NCBI GenBank assembly: GCA_001657325.1
Contig: LWRO01000024.1
Location: 1 to 64,000 of the forward strand
Direction: 5' to 3'
Length of the DNA stretch: 64,000 nt
Origin: Geitlerinema sp. BBD 1991-9
GTDB taxonomy: Bacteria; Cyanobacteriota; Cyanobacteriia; Cyanobacteriales; Geitlerinemataceae
Positions within the stretch are counted from its first letter, which is position 1, and each line of letters opens with the position of its first letter. Below, piece by piece: positions 55,286-64,000 of the stretch. A program made the translations under genes and the position numbers. Under the pieces are notes generated by a model that saw only the letters and a program-made list of their open reading frames with translations, was not told where the DNA came from and searched no databases.

Positions 55286-57463
55286 GTGCAGTCTGACGCT
55301 CAAACTCAACAACTCGCTCATAAACACTACTTAGAGGGGAACGCTCATTTTAATGAAAATCGCCTTGAAAACGCAATTGAGTGTTACCAAAATGCCATTC
55401 TCTTACAACCAGATATCGCCGACTATCATTACAACCTCGGTAACACCTATTTTTCAAAACAGGACATCGATCGATCGATTCCTTGCTACCAAACCGCAAT
55501 TCAAAACAAATCCGATTTTGTCGAAGCTTACTTTAATCTCAGCCACGCTTACGAAATACAGCAAAAAATCGAGACGGCGATTCGAGGCTATCATCGAGTT
55601 ATCGCTTTCGATGCTGATTGTGTAAAAGCGTTCGATCGATTGGCAAAATTACAGCTTCAACAAGGGAACTTAGAAGAAGCGATCGAACACTATCAAACCA
55701 TAGTTCGACACGGATCGGATTGTATAAACTGTTACACACGCTGGTTAATCTCTTTAGAGAGCCAAGGAACGCTCGATAATTGGAGGCGAGATCGATTGCT
55801 GTTTATTCAAGATTTACAAACTCAAAATATATCATCTCAGATTTTCTTTTTTCTCGGCAATACTCTATATCGTCAGAACCTTTGGAATTTGGCGATCGAA
55901 GCATATCGACGGTCGATCGATCTCCAGCCAGATTTTTTCAAAGCTTATCGCACCTTGGGAACACTCTACAATCAATGTCAACAGCATCAGAAAGCGATCG
56001 AATGTTTAAAAACTGCTTTGCAACTTCAGCCAGGAAACGAGAAAATTTGCATTGAACTGGCACAAAGTTTTGCATTTTTAAAACACTATGATATCGCCAT
56101 TTCTCTGCTAAAAAAATTCATCAAAAACTATCCCAATGCTGCTGAAGTATCTTATTATTGCGGAAAATTACTATGGGTAACGTGCCGTTTCCAAGAAGCG
56201 ATCGAGCAATTTCGTCAGGCGGGAAGGCTAGAAACTTATCGGGGACGCGATGTTTTCAGCTTGGGAATTGCATTAGCGCAAGCTGGAAAAGTCGAAGAAT
56301 CTCTAGAAGCTTTAAATCCCCAGCAGCGTGTCTCTCCACCTCAAGGGTACTTCACTACAACTCGAGATTGGATGGTTTCTAAGGGATTAGAACATCGATA
56401 TCAAATCGTCAATTCCTCGTATTCCGTAGAACTCCAGCCTCCCCAAAACCTCGAAGCTGTGATAGGAGAAACATTTCAGTTTTCTGAAACGTTTGTCGCG
56501 GAAATTCCTGAAGGACGTGCGTATTGGAGTGGCGATGCGAGTCGCGACGATTACGCTAGTGCAGTAATTACGCCTGATAATTATTTTTTAGCAGATGTTT
56601 CGATCGATTTTACCGCCGTTCTCAATCCCACTCTCGATCGACATCCAAGTCAACACCGTCTTTTGAAAATGTCTAAACTCGCACCTATTGAAGAAATTGA
56701 CGGAACCGTTGCTGTTATTTCTCCAATTAACTGCGATAACTACTATCATTGGATGATATATTTACTACCACGATTACTACTCATAAAATCTATCAATATT
56801 GATTTGAACGAGATTGATATATTTTGGATGGACAGTTTCTGTAAATCTTTTCAAAAAGAAACATTTCAAAAACTAGAAATCCCCGAAACAAAAGTTTTAA
56901 CCGTCGATCGATCTCCTCATATTCGTGCTAAAAGTCTAATTGTTCCGTCACTAACTGGAAATTTATTTACTGTCGATCGAGCGTCTTGCCAACGGGTACG
57001 AGATTTGTTTTTGCCCGATCTTTGGAAAAACATTCCTCAAACGAAACGACTTTACATTCGTCGAAGCTTCAGCAAAAATCGCCGCGTTGTGGATGAAGAA
57101 AAACTTATTGGTTTTCTAGAGCAATATAATTTTGAGTCCGTCGAATTAGAGGGGCGATCGATTCAAGAACAAGTACAGCTATTTGCCGAGTCAGAGATCG
57201 TCATCTCACCACACGGTGCGGGATTAACCAACATCATATTTTGTCGTCCTCAAACAAAAGTTATTGAATTATTGCCACCGAATTATCCTCAAAAATTTTA
57301 TTGGATTTTAAGCACTCAATGTCAGCTTTTATATTATTGCTTAATGGAAGAAAATTTCGGTGTCCTCCACTTTGAGTCTGTTTTGTTGCCAAACGTCATG
57401 CAAGAAGATATTTGGGTAAATCCGGAGCGACTGCGAAACATCCTGAATTCAATACTATCGTGA
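55286..57463 (+). CDS. TPR protein fused to a GT61 (DUF563) glycosyltransferase, unit 1
   Basis: 725 residues from GTG 55286. About ten TPR motifs fill residues 5-350 (GNAHFNENRLENAIECYQNAI, LGNTYFSKQDIDRSIPCYQTAI). A linker TTTRDWMVSKG leads to a GT61 domain at about 380-725, with YHWMIYLLPRLLLI and SPHGAGLTNIIFC. GT61 enzymes are inverting sugar transferases. TPRs suggest protein or glycan partners. Lower GC and richer AT codons than the 1-50 kb genes. Units 2 and 3 follow on the same strand. Confidence 0.87.
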   Translation: MQSDAQTQQLAHKHYLEGNAHFNENRLENAIECYQNAILLQPDIADYHYNLGNTYFSKQDIDRSIPCYQTAIQNKSDFVEAYFNLSHAYEIQQKIETAIRGYHRVIAFDADCVKAFDRLAKLQLQQGNLEEAIEHYQTIVRHGSDCINCYTRWLISLESQGTLDNWRRDRLLFIQDLQTQNISSQIFFFLGNTLYRQNLWNLAIEAYRRSIDLQPDFFKAYRTLGTLYNQCQQHQKAIECLKTALQLQPGNEKICIELAQSFAFLKHYDIAISLLKKFIKNYPNAAEVSYYCGKLLWVTCRFQEAIEQFRQAGRLETYRGRDVFSLGIALAQAGKVEESLEALNPQQRVSPPQGYFTTTRDWMVSKGLEHRYQIVNSSYSVELQPPQNLEAVIGETFQFSETFVAEIPEGRAYWSGDASRDDYASAVITPDNYFLADVSIDFTAVLNPTLDRHPSQHRLLKMSKLAPIEEIDGTVAVISPINCDNYYHWMIYLLPRLLLIKSINIDLNEIDIFWMDSFCKSFQKETFQKLEIPETKVLTVDRSPHIRAKSLIVPSLTGNLFTVDRASCQRVRDLFLPDLWKNIPQTKRLYIRRSFSKNRRVVDEEKLIGFLEQYNFESVELEGRSIQEQVQLFAESEIVISPHGAGLTNIIFCRPQTKVIELLPPNYPQKFYWILSTQCQLLYYCLMEENFGVLHFESVLLPNVMQEDIWVNPERLRNILNSILS

Positions 57464-57545
57464 TTTGCAAATATTTAAAAATACGCTTAAAAATACACTG
57501 TTTTTGGACATTCGACTTAAAAACTCAACAAAAAACAAACTGATT

Positions 57546-58616
57546 ATGTCTCTCGCCTTGCACGCTTATCATCGATCGATCCAATCTGAATCCGAAAATG
57601 CCAGCGCTTATTACAAATTAGGGCAATGGCTCGATCGATCGAATAAATTGAGTGCAGCAACTCGCGCCTATGCTCGTGCAATTTGGCTCGATCGAGATGC
57701 TTATCCCTTTTCAATTTTGTTCGATCGAGCGTTAAACTTTCAGAAAATCAATAAGTTTGAACTTTCGATTGAATGTTACCGAGAGCTTCTCAAAATGCTG
57801 CCTCAAAGTTCTCGAATTCATTATAACCTCGGACAGCTATATCAAGAACGAGGAGACGATCGAAGTGCGATCTTGCATTTGCTTACAGCCATTCAATTGA
57901 ACCCCGATAACATTTCTCCTAGACTGCTTTATAAAATTGCCGATCGAAAAGCGCAACAAGGCTCTCTCAAAATCGCAGTTTCGCTGCTTGAAAAATTGCT
58001 TCAGTACCAACCCAACCGTGCCACGACGCATTACAATCTCGGACTCTTTCACCACAAAATTGGGAACCGCCAAGCAGAAACTCGATCTAAACTTCAAGCC
58101 TTCGCGCTCAAACCCGAAATTTTGCGAGATCGAGATTGGATTCAATTAGGAATTCATGCTTATCATCATCTCGGTGCAACCGTTGCACGTCAATTTTACA
58201 AAACAGCTATCGATCGATTCCCCGATAAGTTACACTTACAAATCGAGTATGGAATGATGTTAAATGCTCTTGGCGAACGAAATCGAAGTCAAGCTGTGTT
58301 TAAAAATGTTCGAGAGCGGCTTTACGAGTCTGTTCAAAACAATATCGAATTCGTTCGAGCCTTCGATCGATGGTATCGCTCTCGCTCTCAAAAAGTGATT
58401 GACGAGATAAGCCAACTGCGTCAAACTTTTTTAAATGAAATTGCAGTCGATCCTCACAGCACCGAAGCGCAAGTAGCTTTGTTGCCAATTCTTCATCAAT
58501 ACGAAGCCCAACTCGTCCCTCCGAAACGTCCGGTTAAAACGTCTAAAATACCACCGCTAACAGGAATGTGGACGAGTACGCGAGATTATCTTAATACTAT
58601 CGATCGATCGTCGTGA
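57546..58616 (+). CDS. TPR half of a split TPR-GT61 gene, unit 2a
   Basis: 356 residues from ATG 57546; the open frame to 57465 has no homologous start. About eight TPR motifs (ASAYYKLGQWLDRSNKLSAA, RIHYNLGQLYQERGDDRSAI). It ends with the linker motif TSTRDYLNTIDRSS and stops at TGA 58614-58616, just where units 1 and 3 continue into GT61. The last codons contain CGATCGATCG. The next frame starts at GTG 58613, overlapping four bases (GTGA). It is either a natural two-subunit form or a switched-off fusion. Confidence 0.8.
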   Translation: MSLALHAYHRSIQSESENASAYYKLGQWLDRSNKLSAATRAYARAIWLDRDAYPFSILFDRALNFQKINKFELSIECYRELLKMLPQSSRIHYNLGQLYQERGDDRSAILHLLTAIQLNPDNISPRLLYKIADRKAQQGSLKIAVSLLEKLLQYQPNRATTHYNLGLFHHKIGNRQAETRSKLQAFALKPEILRDRDWIQLGIHAYHHLGATVARQFYKTAIDRFPDKLHLQIEYGMMLNALGERNRSQAVFKNVRERLYESVQNNIEFVRAFDRWYRSRSQKVIDEISQLRQTFLNEIAVDPHSTEAQVALLPILHQYEAQLVPPKRPVKTSKIPPLTGMWTSTRDYLNTIDRSS

Positions 58617-59716
58617 TACATTCCACTCACGTCAGAAAAAAGATTCAACTGCGATCTCCCCACACTCTCGACGATCGAAACCATCCTCGATTCAATATTC
58701 TCAAGTATCGATCGCCGGAAACCTTCGTCGCCACAATTCCTGATGGTTACACGGTTTGGGGTGGAAACACCTCGATCGGATCTCGCGGTATTCTCGCCTG
58801 TATCACTCCAACTCGAGAACTTCTCGCCGACGTTTCACCTCGCTTTCCACAGCCAGATGTCGATTACACCTATCCTTCTCCACAAACCCACTGGGTATTT
58901 GACGTTCCGGCGTTACCCGATCTCGAAACATTTGGGGGAACCGTTGCGGTTCTCGCTGCATTTGCAGGCGATGTTGGAACCGCCAATTATTTTCACTGGT
59001 TTATCGATCTCGTTTCGCGAGTGGGTTTACTCCAGCAGGCGGGAATCGATTTACAATCGATCGATGGCTTTCTCGTCGATCGATTTAACCCCAATATTTC
59101 CTTTCAGCGCCACAGCTTAGACGTATTGGGAATTCCGACAGAAAAAGTTCTCAGCATTCACGAACATTCCCATCTTCAAGCTCAACACCTCATCGTTCCT
59201 GCAATTCCCGGAAAACTCACCTTCGCCTCCCAATTCACGGTTGATTTTTTACGAAATACCTACCGCAATCGATTCCGTCAAGCCGGTGTCAACTCTTCAA
59301 AACGGTTGTATATTACTCGTCAAAATGCTCAATATCGGCGAGTTCTCAACGAAGATGCTGTGTTGCAAGTGCTTCAGCCTTTGGGATTTACTTCGATCGC
59401 ACCCGAAACACTCAGTTTTCCCGAACAAGTCTCACTATTTTCTCAAGCTGAAGCCATTATCGCACCTCACGGTGCCGGGTTGACCAACATTGCGTTTTGC
59501 GAGCCTGATACAAAAATTATCGAACTGTTTCCCGCCGATTACGTGCTTCCGTATTACTGGATTCTCGCCAGTGAGGCGGAACTCAATTATTTTTATCTCG
59601 TCGGAAAAGGCATCGATTGCCCAAATTTGCATCGATTGGTGTATCCTAATTCGATGAATGCAGATTTGTTCGTTAATCTTGACGAACTTCGTCTTTTGAT
59701 ACAAAAAATATTTTAG
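58613..59716 (+). CDS. GT61 (DUF563) glycosyltransferase half, unit 2b
   Basis: 367 residues from GTG 58613, with no Shine-Dalgarno of its own, so translation probably depends on coupling through the GTGA overlap. NYFHWFIDLVSRVGLLQQAG and APHGAGLTNIAFCEPDTKII define the GT61 domain, close to unit 3 (EAELNYFYLVGKGIDC against EAELDYFYLVGKGIDC). The first 20 residues align with the linker of the fused units. The transferred sugar is unknown. Confidence 0.85.
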   Translation: MIHSTHVRKKIQLRSPHTLDDRNHPRFNILKYRSPETFVATIPDGYTVWGGNTSIGSRGILACITPTRELLADVSPRFPQPDVDYTYPSPQTHWVFDVPALPDLETFGGTVAVLAAFAGDVGTANYFHWFIDLVSRVGLLQQAGIDLQSIDGFLVDRFNPNISFQRHSLDVLGIPTEKVLSIHEHSHLQAQHLIVPAIPGKLTFASQFTVDFLRNTYRNRFRQAGVNSSKRLYITRQNAQYRRVLNEDAVLQVLQPLGFTSIAPETLSFPEQVSLFSQAEAIIAPHGAGLTNIAFCEPDTKIIELFPADYVLPYYWILASEAELNYFYLVGKGIDCPNLHRLVYPNSMNADLFVNLDELRLLIQKIF

Positions 59717-59717
59717 C

Positions 59718-61952
59718 TTGCTTTGGATGAGAATAGTGGACGACCAAAACCAGGACTTTTATCGAACATCTACTTCGTGCAATACATCAATCGATCGATG
59801 CAAACAAAAAATTTTAATAAATCCCGAAGATGCTGACAACTACGATCGATTAAGCAATCTCTATTTTGAATCCCAAAATTACGTCCTGGCTATTCGTGCT
59901 TACTGTAAATCTGTTACATTAAAGTCAAGCCAATACCTTCCAGAAAAATTGATAGATTGGTCGGTTGAGATCGCCCAAAATGGAGATTTTGATGCCGCTA
60001 TTTTGGGCTTACAGAAGGTGCTACTTTTTAACGATCGATCGGCTCTTGCCTGTTTTAATTTAGGTGAAATTTATCGACAACGATCTCAATTCGATCGAGC
60101 TATTAAATATTTATTAAAAGCTTTGTCCATTGATTGCAGTTTCTCAATTCAACCACTTAATAAAATTGCAATTTATTTTCATAAAAAGGGAAACACCCAA
60201 AAAGCAATTAAAATTTATGAAAATATTGCTACAATTAAAAACAATGATGGATTGATATGGTACAATTTGGCAATACTAAGCAAACAACTCAATCGAAGCA
60301 AACTGACGTTTGACTATTTTTTAAAAGCTTTCAATTACAAGCCAGAATTATTGAACGATCGAGATCTGATCGATCTTGGAAATGATATTCATGACAAAAT
60401 GGGAATTGATGCCTTAATTGACTTCAAGAAGAAAACCATCTTGATTCACTCCAACCATGCTCTTTCTTATGTCACTCTTGGGTCGATCTATCACGATCGA
60501 GGACTGCATTTAGAGTCTCAAAACTACTTTTTTGATGCCTTAAATCGATTGCAAGAATCGATTGAAAAATGCTCTAAATTTATTGCGATGTATTTGGGCT
60601 GGAGTGAAAGCCGAAATACACAAATTTCACTCGATCGAAAATCGATCGATCGAGCTGAACTCATCAAAGCAATCAAAGATTCGCCAGATTCCGAACAAAC
60701 CATCGAAATGCTCAAAACATTTATCGATCGAAAAGCAGAATCATCGATAAAATCTGAGTCGATCGATTCCGAGTCTGCAATCTCCCCCCCAGATGGCTTT
60801 CACGACAATACGCGCTCCTATGTCGAAGCATCCGGAGAAAGCCAGTACTTGGCCATTTCTCCCCCTCGTTCCGTTCACCTCAAGCCCGCTATTAGTATTA
60901 ATATTAATATTCCACCGAGCTTGAGTGTCGATCGATACGATTTACCCGAAACATTTGTCAGTATTATCGCCAACGGACGAGCGTGTTGGAGCGGAAACAC
61001 CAGTGTTAAAACCCTTCACGCCAGCGCCATTATTACGCCAGAAAACAAACTCCTGTCTGACGTATCGCCGAGCTTTCCGATTCCCATACTCTCAAAGCCA
61101 TTACCACCGCCCGATCGAAATTGGGTATTTCATATCGATCGACTTCCATCCTGTACCCAATTCGACGGTTCGATCGCGGTCTTAGCAGCCTTAGCCTCTG
61201 CGGAAGAAAAGCCATCTTCAAATTATTTTCACTGGCTCATCGACCTCCTTCCTCGTATTGGCTTATTACAACAAAGTGGAATTCACTTTGACGAAATTGA
61301 CTATTTTATCGTCGATACCCCTCTCACAGACTTTCAAAAAGATAGTCTTCTCGCTCTAGAAATCGATCTCGCAAAAGTCATTGATGTCAGTCAGTATTCC
61401 CACATCCAAGCGCAGCGTCTCATCGTTCCGTCGATCGCGGGAAAACTCACCCACGCTACGAAATGGAGTTGTCGTTTTCTAAGAACTGCATTCGTCCGAG
61501 CCTTTAAAATTGCGACAACAACTGCAAAAACACGATTGTATATCAGCCGAGATCGTGCAAAATACCGACGAATTCTCAACGAAGACGAACTCCTCGGAAT
61601 TCTCGAACCTCTGGGCTTTCAATGCGTGCGTCCTGAAACACTTTCTTTTGAGGAACAAGTCCGTCTATTTGCTAGTGCAGAAATCGTCATCGCACCTCAT
61701 GGCGCGGGACTGACCAACACTATATTTTGCGAACCCGGAACGAAGATCGTCGAAATTTTTTCACCGAACTATATCCTGCCCTATTTCCGAATTCTCGCCA
61801 GTGAAGCGGAACTGGACTATTTCTATCTCGTCGGAAAAGGCATCGATTGCTTGCACCTTCGATCGATCCTCTATCCCAACCTCATGACCGAAGATCTCGT
61901 CGTCGAGATCGACGATCTTCGCGCCCTGTTCGACCTCGCTGGGATCGCCTAG
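59718..61952 (+). CDS. TPR protein fused to a GT61 (DUF563) glycosyltransferase, unit 3
   Basis: 744 residues from TTG 59718; ATG 59727 is the likely start. TPR motifs span about 25-300 (CFNLGEIYRQRSQFDRAIKY). The linker has PPDGFHDNTRSYVEASGESQ. GT61 at about 400-744: NYFHWLIDLLPRIGLLQQSG and APHGAGLTNTIFCEPGTKIV. It is most like unit 2b. The TPR half is the most AT-rich part of the window, while the GT61 half is nearer average, which suggests different histories for the two halves. Confidence 0.87.
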   Translation: MLWMRIVDDQNQDFYRTSTSCNTSIDRCKQKILINPEDADNYDRLSNLYFESQNYVLAIRAYCKSVTLKSSQYLPEKLIDWSVEIAQNGDFDAAILGLQKVLLFNDRSALACFNLGEIYRQRSQFDRAIKYLLKALSIDCSFSIQPLNKIAIYFHKKGNTQKAIKIYENIATIKNNDGLIWYNLAILSKQLNRSKLTFDYFLKAFNYKPELLNDRDLIDLGNDIHDKMGIDALIDFKKKTILIHSNHALSYVTLGSIYHDRGLHLESQNYFFDALNRLQESIEKCSKFIAMYLGWSESRNTQISLDRKSIDRAELIKAIKDSPDSEQTIEMLKTFIDRKAESSIKSESIDSESAISPPDGFHDNTRSYVEASGESQYLAISPPRSVHLKPAISININIPPSLSVDRYDLPETFVSIIANGRACWSGNTSVKTLHASAIITPENKLLSDVSPSFPIPILSKPLPPPDRNWVFHIDRLPSCTQFDGSIAVLAALASAEEKPSSNYFHWLIDLLPRIGLLQQSGIHFDEIDYFIVDTPLTDFQKDSLLALEIDLAKVIDVSQYSHIQAQRLIVPSIAGKLTHATKWSCRFLRTAFVRAFKIATTTAKTRLYISRDRAKYRRILNEDELLGILEPLGFQCVRPETLSFEEQVRLFASAEIVIAPHGAGLTNTIFCEPGTKIVEIFSPNYILPYFRILASEAELDYFYLVGKGIDCLHLRSILYPNLMTEDLVVEIDDLRALFDLAGIA

Positions 61953-62001
61953 GCCTATAATTGGGTCGAACAGCAGCAAACCCGTCGTTTCCCATCGATT
62001 C

Positions 62002-63075
62002 ATGAAAGCACTGATTCTCTCCGGTGGTAAAGGAACCCGCTTGCGTCCGCTCACCTATACGGGGGCGAAACAACTGGTACCCGTCGCCAACAAGCCCATT
62101 CTGTGGTACGGCATTGAAGGGACTGTCGCGGCGGGGATTACCGACATCGGTATTATCATCAGCCCCGAAACCGGCGACGAAGTCAAAGCGCTCACCGGAA
62201 ACGGAGAGCGATTCGGTGCGAACATCACCTATATTCTGCAAGAAGAACCCGCCGGACTCGCTCACGCGGTTAAAGTCGCCCAACCGTTTCTCGGCGATTC
62301 TCCCTTTATCATGTACCTCGGCGACAACCTCATCGAGAACGACTTAACACCGTTTCTTCAAGCCTTCAAAGACCACCACCTCGACGCACTCATCCTCCTG
62401 CGTCCCGTCGAAAATCCCACAGCTTTCGGGGTTGCAAAGGTTGACGAAAGTGGGCGCGTCTTGCAACTGGTTGAAAAGCCGGAAGTTCCCCCCTCGAATT
62501 TAGCGTTAGTGGGGATTTACTTCTTCTCGCCTGGCGTTCACGAAGCCATCGAGCAAATTCAGCCCTCCGCGCGGGGTGAGTTGGAAATTACCGATGCTAT
62601 TCAAAACCTGATCGATCGATCTCAACCCGTCGAATCCCGCATCCTCGAGGGATGGTGGCTCGACACCGGGAAAAAAGACGATCTCCTAAGCGCCAACCAA
62701 ATTATCCTCGACTCGCAAATTCAAACCGTCATCGAGGGAGAACTCGACAGTGAAAGCCAAGCCATCGGACGGGTGAAAATCGGACGGGGATCTCGCGTCG
62801 TCAACTGCTCGATTCGCGGCCCCGTCGTCATCGGCGAAAACTGCTACCTTGAAAATTGTTTCATCGGCCCCTACAGTAGCATCGCCGACCGGGTGCGCTT
62901 GATTGATGTCGATCTCGAGCATAGTGTAATCTTGCAAGAGGCACGCATTGAAGGCATTCACCAACGGATCGTCGATAGCTTGATCGGTCGTCGCGCTCAC
63001 TTGGGAGCTGCCCGCCCGCGACCGAAAGCCCTACGGTTTATGGTGGGCGACGATTGCCAAATCGAGTTAGTTTGA
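62002..63075 (+). CDS. rfbA: Glucose-1-phosphate thymidylyltransferase, long form
   Basis: 357 residues. Nucleotidyl-transfer motif ALILSGGKGTRLRPLTYTGAKQLVPVANKP, with EEPAGLAHAV and the metal YLGDNLIEND. The C-terminal 110 residues are a left-handed beta-helix (IGRGSRVVNCSIRGPVVIGE), which marks the long, actinobacterial/cyanobacterial-type RmlA form. It makes dTDP-glucose for rhamnose and other deoxysugars. rmlB, C and D are not in the window. It follows the GT61 cluster by 49 bases. Confidence 0.93.
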   Translation: MKALILSGGKGTRLRPLTYTGAKQLVPVANKPILWYGIEGTVAAGITDIGIIISPETGDEVKALTGNGERFGANITYILQEEPAGLAHAVKVAQPFLGDSPFIMYLGDNLIENDLTPFLQAFKDHHLDALILLRPVENPTAFGVAKVDESGRVLQLVEKPEVPPSNLALVGIYFFSPGVHEAIEQIQPSARGELEITDAIQNLIDRSQPVESRILEGWWLDTGKKDDLLSANQIILDSQIQTVIEGELDSESQAIGRVKIGRGSRVVNCSIRGPVVIGENCYLENCFIGPYSSIADRVRLIDVDLEHSVILQEARIEGIHQRIVDSLIGRRAHLGAARPRPKALRFMVGDDCQIELV

Positions 63076-63092
63076 GAACCTCGCCCCTCGAT

Positions 63093-63593
63093 ATGGATTA
63101 CGAAACCCTCGATAAACCGAAACTCGTCCGACAGCTGCGCCGTACCCTCGCCCCGCGCATCGGAGTTGAAGACGCACCGCTCCCTGTGGGTGAATACGCT
63201 GCGATGTTGCAGGACGAGGACGACGAAGATTTGACCCTGTTGCGACACGGAACGGACATCTACAACATTCCCCTCCTCGTTCCGCGTCGATTCGGCTTTG
63301 TCTTGCTGACGTTGCGGAAAGTTTGGCGAAAAATCCTCAAGCCGATCTTGATGCGTCAGGTGGCCTACAACAGCGCTAATACACGGGTTATCGAAGGGTT
63401 GAACGGTCGCCTGTCTGGGGTGTATCGAGAAGCCGAGGACTTAAAACGACAACTCGACACGCAAATTTCCGAAACCACAGAACGCTATGAAGAGACGATC
63501 GATCGATTGCAACAGCAGATCGATCGACTCCAAGCGCTCCAACACCAACAAGCTCAAACCCTCGAAACGTTGCTGCGAGACTCGCCGCCATGA
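63093..63593 (+). CDS. Coiled-coil protein of the glycan region, unknown function
   Basis: 166 residues from ATG 63093 (MDYETLDKPKLVRQLRRTLA); the frame opens at 63054 inside rfbA. The first 100 residues are mixed and the rest a coiled coil (about 110-160, heptads around LKRQLDTQ and IDRLQQQIDRLQ). Similar N-terminal and coiled segments occur in larger glycan methyltransferases, but no transferase domain is present here. It starts 17 bases after rfbA and overlaps the next gene by four bases, so the three form an operon. Confidence 0.65.
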   Translation: MDYETLDKPKLVRQLRRTLAPRIGVEDAPLPVGEYAAMLQDEDDEDLTLLRHGTDIYNIPLLVPRRFGFVLLTLRKVWRKILKPILMRQVAYNSANTRVIEGLNGRLSGVYREAEDLKRQLDTQISETTERYEETIDRLQQQIDRLQALQHQQAQTLETLLRDSPP

Positions 63594-63928
63594 CTCATTG
63601 TCCCCGCTGCGATCGACCCGTTCCCACTGATGCCGTCTCCTGTCCTCACTGTCGCTATTCTCTCAAAGCTTTCGGACATCCCGGCATTCCGTTACATCGA
63701 GCGGCTAAAGACGAATTTCTCTGCAACAGTTGCGTCTACCATCACGACGACACCTGTAACTTTCCCCAACGTCCTAACGCCACCACCTGCACGCTCTATC
63801 AAAACCTCGACGAGTCGATCGAAGATCCGCTCCCACCCCGGAACAAACCCGTTCCTTGGTATCGGCGCTATCCCGCACTTTGGGTATTGCTCGCTTTGTT
63901 CGTGGTGAGTTTGCTATTGGCACTGTAA
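63590..63928 (+). CDS. Zinc-ribbon protein with a C-terminal membrane anchor
   Basis: 112 residues. An N-terminal CxxC-x(11)-CxxC ribbon (CPRCDRPVP, SCPHC) is followed by a second Cys-rich part (CNSCVYHHDDTCNFP, TTCTLY) that could hold another metal. One membrane helix (YPALWVLLALFVVSLLLAL) ends the protein, so it is tail-anchored with the ribbons in the cytoplasm. It overlaps the previous gene by four bases (ATGA). Function unknown. Confidence 0.75.
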   Translation: MTHCPRCDRPVPTDAVSCPHCRYSLKAFGHPGIPLHRAAKDEFLCNSCVYHHDDTCNFPQRPNATTCTLYQNLDESIEDPLPPRNKPVPWYRRYPALWVLLALFVVSLLLAL

Positions 63929-64000
63929 GCTCACCCCGGTCCAAAGATGCGGGGCTTTCGCACTAACCCGTTACACGATCTGGCAGGGAGCAAGATAGAG

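Noticed and set aside
1-64000. tRNA or rRNA genes
   Set aside because: I looked for T-loop GTTCGAATC-type signatures with matching acceptor stems and found none I could support.

Overview
This 64-kb window reads as the chromosome of a filamentous-type cyanobacterium. Evidence: palindromes built on CGATCG, including HIP1 octamers GCGATCGC (for example 3862-3869 and 43329-43336), occur throughout. The gene content is also cyanobacterial: NdhS of the photosynthetic NDH-1 complex, Thf1/Psb29, a CpcS/CpeS bilin lyase, a CrtD-like carotenoid desaturase, a DUF3611 protein, ClpC, and the lysA-cdaA-uppS gene order. I do not assign a species.

Layout. The left edge (1-80) holds the 3' end of a group II intron and the exon piece behind it. 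From 720 to 25.4 kb lies a mostly housekeeping region: a KefB-type antiporter, a decayed Uma2 nuclease gene, an M16 protease, crtD-ktrB-ktrA, ndhS with a HAS-barrel-like protein, mrp-rodA, hemF, a STAS protein, thf1, uppS-cdaA-lysA (minus strand), rimI, clpC and a large 7TM-HD phosphohydrolase. Several of these can be joined by c-di-AMP: CdaA makes it, the PgpH-like HD protein is of the family that degrades it, and KtrA-type RCK proteins are known receptors in other bacteria.

From 25.8 to 31 kb a GDP-mannose dehydratase, a GT4 glycosyltransferase and a bilin lyase are interleaved with two decayed TnpB (IS200/IS605-type) elements. From 31 to 50 kb come a 1,195-residue membrane/hydrolase protein, DUF3611, a second STAS protein without the usual serine, recJ, an asparaginase, a Nudix-like protein, a membrane M48 protease with repeats, an FG-GAP protein, a CHASE2 adenylate cyclase and an ExbB/ExbD pair with a third membrane protein. 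Intergenic gaps carry small palindromic elements, the clearest a 101-bp MITE (43253-43353) with 12-bp inverted ends and an 8-bp target duplication.

From 50 kb to the right end the window is devoted to surface glycan work: a JmjC-like protein, an IS30 remnant, two GT2 glycosyltransferases, a tandem pair of 71-residue proteins, then three tandem TPR-GT61 (DUF563) glycosyltransferase units of clearly lower GC, followed by a long-form glucose-1-phosphate thymidylyltransferase, a coiled-coil protein and a zinc-ribbon membrane protein. The middle TPR-GT61 unit is split into two overlapping ORFs exactly at a CGAT repeat, where adding one repeat unit would restore a single fused protein. I regard this as the most interesting observation here.
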